In this document: piece after piece, positions 5,713 to 10,879 of the stretch | Position numbering within the stretch: the stretch's first letter is position 1 | Layout of the letters: every line of letters begins with the position of its first letter | DNA from: Christensenella sp. UBA3798 | GTDB taxonomy: Bacteria; Bacillota; Clostridia; Christensenellales; CAG-1252 | Direction: 5' to 3' | Assembly (NCBI GenBank): GCA_002368735.1 | Contig: DFEQ01000080.1 | Coordinates: 1-10,879, forward strand | DNA length: 10,879 nucleotides | The notes under the pieces: model-generated | The model's database searches: none | What the model saw: only the letters and a program-made list of their open reading frames with translations | What the model was told of the DNA's origin: nothing | Program-made: the position numbers and the translations under genes

Positions 5713-6345
5713 ATGAATTATAAGGTCAAGAAGGAAGATTTCTATAATCCTCCCAACATCCTCACCTATCTCAGGATACTGTGCGTACCCGCCTTCGCGG
5801 TGGTTTTTTTCGTGGTGGACGGCGCCAAGAATCTAAACGTGTATATTGCCCTCTCCATATTCGCTTTTGCCTCGGCGACCGACCTTTTGGACGGTTTCAT
5901 CGCGCGCAAATTCGGCTACATCACCGACCTCGGCAAGATGCTTGACCCCTTGGCGGATAAGCTCCTCCAGGTGACGACGGCAATCTGCCTGTGCGTCAAC
6001 GACTTTGTACACCATTCCTCTATCGGCATGCTCTTCATCGCCTTCCCTATCGCGCTCGGGCTCAAGGAGGGCTTTATGCTCTTGTGGGGCGTACGCCTCG
6101 CCAAACGCAACATCATCGTCCACAGCAATGTTTTCGGAAAGGCTGCAGCTTTCATCAACACCCTCGGACTGCTCCTCAGCTTCTTTGCGGGTGAAGAATA
6201 CGACCTCTATCGCATTCTTGCCACCATTGTGCTGTCTCTCGGCGTCATCGCCGCTTATATCGCCCTTATCGACTACGGTCGAAAGCTATACGTCCAACTC
6301 GATCACACCGTAAAAGACAAATCGAATTTGGATTTGAAATTCTAA
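5713..6345 (+). CDS. pgsA: CDP-diacylglycerol--glycerol-3-phosphate 3-phosphatidyltransferase
   Basis: A 210-residue membrane enzyme that makes phosphatidylglycerolphosphate, the precursor of phosphatidylglycerol and cardiolipin. The CDP-alcohol phosphatidyltransferase motif D-x2-DG-x2-AR-x8-G-x3-D-x3-D is complete: Asp57, Asp60-Gly61, Ala64-Arg65, Gly74, Asp78 and Asp82. The N-terminal NPPNILTYLRI (12-22) is the usual lead-in of PgsA-type enzymes, and four to five hydrophobic segments follow. Phosphatidylserine or other CDP-alcohol synthases share the motif, but length and N-terminus favour PgsA. No other ATG, GTG or TTG in frame near the start has a ribosome-binding site, so 5713 stands even though it lacks one. 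It is followed 16 bases later by valS, an apparent two-gene operon. Confidence 0.88.
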   Translation: MNYKVKKEDFYNPPNILTYLRILCVPAFAVVFFVVDGAKNLNVYIALSIFAFASATDLLDGFIARKFGYITDLGKMLDPLADKLLQVTTAICLCVNDFVHHSSIGMLFIAFPIALGLKEGFMLLWGVRLAKRNIIVHSNVFGKAAAFINTLGLLLSFFAGEEYDLYRILATIVLSLGVIAAYIALIDYGRKLYVQLDHTVKDKSNLDLKF

Positions 6346-6361
6346 AAAGAGGAAAGAATTT

Positions 6362-8989
6362 ATGGAAATGGAAAAGACCTACGACCCCGCCCTATTTGAA
6401 GATAAGCTCTATGCCAACTGGATGGCAAAGGGATATTTCACGCCGCACATCGACCCAAAGAAAGACCCTTACACCATCGTCATTCCCCCGCCCAATATCA
6501 CCGGGCAGCTGCATATGGGGCACGCTCTCAACAATACTTTACAGGACATCATGGTGCGCTTTAAGCGCATGCAGGGTCACCCCACCCTTTGGCTCCCCGG
6601 CACCGACCACGCCTCCATCGCCACCGAAGTTAAGATCGTGGATAAACTCAAGGCGGAAGGGACGAGCAAGGAGGAGCTCGGCAGAGAGGGCTTCCTCAAA
6701 GCGGCTTGGGAATGGAAGAAGCAGTACGGTGGCAGGATCGTCGAGCAACTGAAGAGACTCGGCTCCTCTCTCGATTGGACGAGGGAAGCCTTCACGATGG
6801 ACGACAAATGCAACCGCGCCGTCAAAAGGGTCTTCGTGAACCTCTATAACAAAGGACTCATCTATCGCGGCAGCCGCATCATCAACTGGTGTCCCTGCTG
6901 TAAGACAGCGCTCTCAGACGCCGAGGTGGAATACAGCGAACAGGATAGCTTCCTGTGGCACATTAAGTATCCGTTGACGGACGGAAGCGGCTATTTGACC
7001 GTTGCGACCACCCGTCCCGAGACCATGTTCGGCGATACAGCCGTCGCGGTCAACCCCAAGGACGAGAGATACGCCTCCATCGTCGGCAAGACGCTCTCCC
7101 TGCCCCTCACCGATCGCGAGATTCCCATCGTCGCGGATGAGTACGTCGAGATGGACTTCGGTAGCGGCGCGGTGAAGATCACGCCGGCACACGACCCCAA
7201 CGACTTCGAGGTCGGCTTGCGCCATAACCTCGAGATCATCCGTGTGATGAACGACGACGGCACGATGAACGAAAAGGCGGGCGCCGCTTATTGCGGCTTA
7301 GACCGAATGGTTGCGAGGAAAAAGGTCGAGGAAGACCTTGCCGCCCTCGGACTCCTTATCGAAAAGGAGCCCTACAAACACAACGTCGGCGAATGCTATC
7401 GTTGCCACAGCAGCGTGGAGCCCATCATCTCCAAGCAATGGTTCGTCAAGATGAAGCCCCTCGCGGAACCCGCCATCAAGGTGGTCAAAGAGGGTGATAT
7501 CGAATTTATCCCCGAGCGTTTCTCCAAGGTATATTTCGGTTGGATGGAGAATATCAAAGATTGGTGCATTTCGCGTCAACTGTGGTGGGGACATCGCATT
7601 CCCGCCTATTACTGCGAGGAGTGTGGCGAAACGGTGGTTTCTGAAGACACCCCCGCCAAGTGCCCAAAGTGCGGCTGTACTCACTTCAAACAGGATGAAG
7701 ACGTGCTCGACACTTGGTTCTCCAGCGCCCTTTGGCCCTTCTCCACCCTCGGCTATCCCGAGAAGACCGAGGACCTCAAATACTTCTATCCCACGAGCGC
7801 CCTCATCACCGCCTACGACATCATCTTCTTCTGGGTGGCGAGAATGATATTCTCGGGTCTTGAGCACATGGGTGAGATCCCCTTCTCCAAGGTCATGATA
7901 CACGGCATTGTGCGAGATAAGCTGGGCAGAAAGATGAGCAAGAGCCTCGGCAACGGCATCGACCCCCTCTTGATCATTGACAAATACGGCGCGGACTCTC
8001 TGCGTTTCTCCCTCGCGAACGGTATCGCCCCCGGCGGCGACACCCGCTTCTACGAGGAGAAAGTCGAGAGCGCAAGAAACTTTATCAACAAAGTGTGGAA
8101 TGCATCGAGATTCGTGATGATGAACCTCGAAAACGTGGAGCTTCTCCCCATCGAAAACACCGAGAAGACCATTGCCGACCGTTGGATACTCAGCCGCCTG
8201 CAAGAGACCGTCAAGGCAGTTACCGACAACCTCGAAAAATATGAGATAGGTCTGGCGGGAGCCAAACTGTACGACTTCGTGTGGAGCGAATTCTGCGATT
8301 GGTACATCGAAGCGATCAAGCCGTCGCTCTACTCCGACGACGTAAAGGTAAAGCAGAACGCGGCGTCAAACATCTATTTCGTCCTCGTCTCTATCCTCAA
8401 ACTGCTCCATCCTTACATCCCCTTCGTGACCGAGCACATCTATCTGTCTCTCCCCATCCACGAAGAGACGATCATGCTCTCGAGTTACCCGACCTACCGC
8501 GAAGACCTCTTCTTTGAAAAGGAAAAGGCGGAATTCGAAGCGGTCATGGATATCATCAAGGGCATCAGAAACATCCGTGCCGAGATGAACGTCGCGCCCT
8601 CCAAGCGCATCCACGTCACCGTCAAGACCAAGAACGAAGAGCTCATTCGGTCAGGCGAAGGCTACCTTGCGAAACTCGCGGGTGTGGAAAAGGTCAACTA
8701 CGACGCCTCCTACGTCCCCGGCAAGAAGGAAAGCACAGTAGTCACCGCCGCGGCAGAACTCTATATCCCGCTCGGCGACCTCATCGACTACGACAAGGAG
8801 ATAGAGAGGCTCGAAAAGGAAAAAGCTTCGCTTGAAAAGGAGATAGCCAAGTCCAAGGGAATGCTCGGCAACCCCGGCTTCGTCTCTCGCGCGCCCGAAC
8901 AAGTGGTCAAAGCGGAAAGAGACCGCCTCGCCGTCAACGAAGAGAAACTCGCGAAGATCATTGCCAACATCAAGGCCTTCAGCGATTGA
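6362..8989 (+). CDS. valS: Valyl-tRNA synthetase
   Basis: An 875-residue cytosolic class I enzyme that charges tRNA-Val; the length is typical for bacterial ValRS. In order: HMGH ATP motif at 51-54 within PPPNITGQLHMGHA; the CP1 editing domain, containing TTRPETMFGDTAVAV and DFGSGAVKITPAHDPNDFEVG; Cys pairs that may bind zinc (Cys177-Cys180 cluster, Cys345/348, Cys418/421 and Cys434/437); KMSKS at 524-528; the anticodon-binding domain; and a C-terminal coiled coil from about residue 808 (IERLEKEKASLEKEI) as in other ValRS. The ATG at 6362 has AGAGGA about 8 bases upstream; a second ATG two codons later is less well placed. It is cotranscribed with pgsA; the usual Firmicutes partner folC is not present. 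The stop codon directly abuts the end of the convergent peptidase gene. Confidence 0.97.
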   Translation: MEMEKTYDPALFEDKLYANWMAKGYFTPHIDPKKDPYTIVIPPPNITGQLHMGHALNNTLQDIMVRFKRMQGHPTLWLPGTDHASIATEVKIVDKLKAEGTSKEELGREGFLKAAWEWKKQYGGRIVEQLKRLGSSLDWTREAFTMDDKCNRAVKRVFVNLYNKGLIYRGSRIINWCPCCKTALSDAEVEYSEQDSFLWHIKYPLTDGSGYLTVATTRPETMFGDTAVAVNPKDERYASIVGKTLSLPLTDREIPIVADEYVEMDFGSGAVKITPAHDPNDFEVGLRHNLEIIRVMNDDGTMNEKAGAAYCGLDRMVARKKVEEDLAALGLLIEKEPYKHNVGECYRCHSSVEPIISKQWFVKMKPLAEPAIKVVKEGDIEFIPERFSKVYFGWMENIKDWCISRQLWWGHRIPAYYCEECGETVVSEDTPAKCPKCGCTHFKQDEDVLDTWFSSALWPFSTLGYPEKTEDLKYFYPTSALITAYDIIFFWVARMIFSGLEHMGEIPFSKVMIHGIVRDKLGRKMSKSLGNGIDPLLIIDKYGADSLRFSLANGIAPGGDTRFYEEKVESARNFINKVWNASRFVMMNLENVELLPIENTEKTIADRWILSRLQETVKAVTDNLEKYEIGLAGAKLYDFVWSEFCDWYIEAIKPSLYSDDVKVKQNAASNIYFVLVSILKLLHPYIPFVTEHIYLSLPIHEETIMLSSYPTYREDLFFEKEKAEFEAVMDIIKGIRNIRAEMNVAPSKRIHVTVKTKNEELIRSGEGYLAKLAGVEKVNYDASYVPGKKESTVVTAAAELYIPLGDLIDYDKEIERLEKEKASLEKEIAKSKGMLGNPGFVSRAPEQVVKAERDRLAVNEEKLAKIIANIKAFSD

Positions 8990-9814
8990 TCAAGAGAGCA
9001 AAGCGGTTAAGACGTTTTTGTTTTCTTCAAAGATATCCGTCAAATACTCCTCACCCAGAGGGTGCTCCGCACTCGGGGAGCCTACCTCCACGGTAAAGGA
9101 TGGGATATCGAAATAACGGATACACCAATCCTTGTATCCACCCGCGCTGCCCCTAGTCAATATCGGCGTATATCCCGTGACGGCAGACAATCGATAAGCA
9201 ATAGCCTCGTCTCGTGCGAGGCTATTTTCCGTCTGGCCCGGAAAGCCGTAATAGATGACCTCGCCCTTGGTATGATAGGATATCGTGGCGTAGGGCCGGA
9301 TATTGCGCGTAAAGTCGGCAAGGACCTTAGTCTCCCTTTCGCTCATCGGATAATAGCCGATAAAGCTCTCCGCCGAAGGGCAACGCCTGTTACTCTCCCC
9401 ACTGCCCCAATCCGCGTCGAAGTTGGTATTGAGGTCCACGGCGTTGGCGTTTGCTTTGTACAAGGCAAAATCATTGCTGCCGTTCGCTTCTATCAGAAAA
9501 CTTTTGGTTGCCGCGCATCCAACGAAGCTATTGCCTTCAAGCACCAGGCGGATGCCGTCGGGATTTGTATTAAAAATAAAATACGCCCCTCCGCCAAAGG
9601 GCACTTCGGAAGCGTATCTTGCCAAATCCACCCCAAGGAGCGCCGTAACGAATTCCCGCGCGTGGATGGCACATTGCACGATGACCTGCCGCCCCGTATA
9701 GTCGCCGACGTGCGTCGCGTAAATGGGCTCGCCTAATAAGCTGTACCCAACCGTAAATAAGTCGGAAAACGACGCCGCATCCCTTATCCTCTCTGTGAAC
9801 TCTGCGTAATTCAT
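8990..9814 (-). CDS. M14-family zinc peptidase, probably peptidoglycan peptide-cleaving
   Basis: A 274-residue protein with the M14 metallopeptidase core. Zinc ligands are His51 and Glu54 in IHAREF and His181 in SYHTKGEVIYYG; the catalytic Glu243 lies in FTVEVG; NPDG (84-87) is also typical. The wording SYHTKGEVIYY and YYPMSERET resembles the gamma-D-glutamyl-diaminopimelate peptidase / murein-peptide branch. In the substrate segment, VDLNTNFDADW (126-136), Thr130 stands where carboxypeptidase A-type enzymes have the Arg of an Asn-Arg pair that grips the peptide C-terminus. There is no signal peptide, LysM or membrane segment, so a cytosolic role such as muropeptide recycling is likely. The ATG at 9814 has no close Shine-Dalgarno (GGAGG is 21 bases away). 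The gene ends base-to-base against valS. Confidence 0.88.
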   Translation of the reverse strand: MNYAEFTERIRDAASFSDLFTVGYSLLGEPIYATHVGDYTGRQVIVQCAIHAREFVTALLGVDLARYASEVPFGGGAYFIFNTNPDGIRLVLEGNSFVGCAATKSFLIEANGSNDFALYKANANAVDLNTNFDADWGSGESNRRCPSAESFIGYYPMSERETKVLADFTRNIRPYATISYHTKGEVIYYGFPGQTENSLARDEAIAYRLSAVTGYTPILTRGSAGGYKDWCIRYFDIPSFTVEVGSPSAEHPLGEEYLTDIFEENKNVLTALLS

Positions 9815-9847
9815 ACTATATCTTATTACGCCGATCCTCCCTACGTT

Positions 9848-9883
9848 AAAAAAAGTCCTTCGACCTTAAGTGATCGAAGGACT
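9848..9883 (-). terminator. Intrinsic terminator of gdhA
   Basis: Read leftward: AGTCCTTCGA (9883-9874), a 10-base loop, TCGAAGGACT (9863-9854), then a T run to 9848. The 10-bp stem is perfect. It lies 22 bases beyond the gdhA stop and separates gdhA from the peptidase gene on the same strand, which must therefore have its own promoter in the 33 bases that remain, or depend on read-through. Confidence 0.93.
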
Positions 9884-9905
9884 CTTGTTTATCGGGAACA
9901 GTTTA

Positions 9906-10879
9906 TCAGCAAATGCCCTGCGCCATCATCGCGTCGGCGATCTTCTTGAACGCGGCGATATTCGCACCGAGAACGAGGTTCTTGGGCTGACCGTACTCCG
10001 CAGCTGCGGAACTGATGTTCTTGAAGATATTCTTCATGATGTTCTTGAGCTTAGCGTCAACCTCTTCAAAGCTCCAGAAAAGCCTGCCGCTGGACTGCGC
10101 CATCTCCAAAGCACTGGTAGCCACGCCGCCCGCGTTTGCAGCCTTGCCGGGAGCGAAGAGCACGCCCGCCTCTTGGAGCATCTTGGTCGCATCAAGGGTC
10201 GTCGGCATGTTGGCGCCTTCCGCAACGGCGATGACGCCGTTCTTGATGAGGGCAGCTGCGCCCTTCTCGTCAAGCTCGTTCTGCGTAGCGCAGGGGAGAG
10301 CCACGTCGCATTTCACAGTCCATATATCGCGGCAGTTGTCGCCGTAGACAGCGTCGGGATGCTTTTCGAGATACTCCTTGATCCTGCCTCTCTTGACTTC
10401 CTTAATCTCTTTGATAAGCTCGAGATCGATACCGTTCTTGTCATAGATGTAGCCGTTGGAATCGCTCATCGCCACGACCTTGCCACCGAGCTCGGTAGCC
10501 TTGACAGCCGCATAGATAGCGACGTTACCGCTACCCGACACAACGATGGTCTTGCCCGAAATGGTATTGCCGAAATGAGCGAGCATCTCGCTGGCGAGAT
10601 AGACGAGACCGAAACCGGTCGCTTCTTTTCTCGCAAGGGAGCCGCCGTAGGAAAGTCCGCGACCCGTCAAAACGCCCACGTGCTCGTTGGCGAGCTTCTT
10701 ATAGTAACCGAACATGAAGCCGATCTCACGCGCACCGACGCCGATATCGCCCGCGGGGACGTCGGTATCCGCGCCGATATGACGATAGAGCTCAGCCATG
10801 AAAGCCTGGCAGAACTTCATGATCTCGTTATCCGACTTGCCCTTCGGGTCAAAGTCACTGCCGCCCTTGCCGCCGCCGA
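9906..10879 (-). CDS. gdhA: NADP-type glutamate dehydrogenase, N-terminus cut by window edge
   Basis: A cytosolic hexameric-type enzyme that interconverts 2-oxoglutarate plus ammonia and glutamate. About 323 residues are in the window; the family has about 450, so roughly 125 N-terminal residues are missing. The visible part begins at GGGKGGSDFDPKGKSD, whose first Lys (10868-10866) corresponds to the catalytic Lys125 of C. symbiosum GDH, followed by FCQAFMAELYRHIG and PAGDIGVGAREIG, with the catalytic Asp equivalent to Asp165. The Rossmann motif GSGNVA follows, then LPCATQNELD, AEGANMPTT and the C-terminal GANIAAFKKIADAMMAQGI. Close resemblance to the clostridial/bacterial small hexameric class makes an assimilatory role likely; the exact cofactor preference is inferred from the class. 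A strong terminator follows. Confidence 0.96.
   Translation of the reverse strand, partial: GGGKGGSDFDPKGKSDNEIMKFCQAFMAELYRHIGADTDVPAGDIGVGAREIGFMFGYYKKLANEHVGVLTGRGLSYGGSLARKEATGFGLVYLASEMLAHFGNTISGKTIVVSGSGNVAIYAAVKATELGGKVVAMSDSNGYIYDKNGIDLELIKEIKEVKRGRIKEYLEKHPDAVYGDNCRDIWTVKCDVALPCATQNELDEKGAAALIKNGVIAVAEGANMPTTLDATKMLQEAGVLFAPGKAANAGGVATSALEMAQSSGRLFWSFEEVDAKLKNIMKNIFKNISSAAAEYGQPKNLVLGANIAAFKKIADAMMAQGIC

Noticed and set aside
7298..8203. Long leftward open frame inside valS
   Set aside because: It lies antisense to conserved ValRS sequence, has no family character, and no ribosome-binding site fits it.
9062..9736. Long rightward open frame across the peptidase gene
   Set aside because: It is antisense to intact M14 motifs; the translation resembles no protein family.
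1..10879. Defence island, prophage, insertion sequence or CRISPR array
   Set aside because: No transposase, integrase, phage or Cas-like protein, no terminal inverted repeats, and no regularly spaced direct repeats were seen on either strand.

Overview
The window reads as ordinary chromosome from a low-to-mid G+C Gram-positive-type bacterium, most likely an uncultured clostridial relative (Bacillota). The grounds are a large SRP RNA that includes the Alu domain, a lipoprotein-anchored ABC transporter, a ComEB-type dCMP deaminase, NADP-type glutamate dehydrogenase of the Clostridium symbiosum kind, and SD sites of GGAG/GAGG type. G+C is about one half by eye. I see no phage, insertion sequence, CRISPR array or plasmid gene, so the taxon is inferred only from gene types.

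Layout. Positions 1-1326 run leftward: the SRP RNA (about 1326 to 1058) has its own strong promoter, followed by a NYN-LOTUS putative RNase/RNA-binding protein (1012 to 224) and the first 56 codons of isoleucyl-tRNA synthetase (170 to the edge). Divergent from this, rightward, lie a single-pass membrane protein with a SPOR-like domain (1489-2346) and a dCMP deaminase (2436-2891), closed by a clear terminator (2911-2941). Then a leftward ABC importer operon: lipoprotein (5564-4578), ATPase (4554-3781) and permease (3809-3006, overlapping the ATPase by 29 bases). Back to back with it, rightward, comes pgsA-valS (5713-8989). valS meets, with no gap, a leftward M14 zinc peptidase (9814-8990). Upstream of that, a terminator (9848-9883) ends a leftward glutamate dehydrogenase gene that runs in from the right edge.

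How it fits together. The genes are mostly housekeeping: protein targeting (SRP RNA), tRNA charging (ileS, valS), phospholipid synthesis (pgsA), dTTP precursor supply (dCMP deaminase), nitrogen assimilation (gdhA), probable peptidoglycan turnover (M14 peptidase) and nutrient uptake. I did not find an undescribed defence or mobile system. The points most worth checking are the SRP RNA/NYN-LOTUS/ileS arrangement with no visible terminator, the apparently leaderless start of pgsA (and two weaker cases like it), a Thr at a usual Arg position in the M14 peptidase, and the absence of T-box leaders ahead of both synthetase genes.
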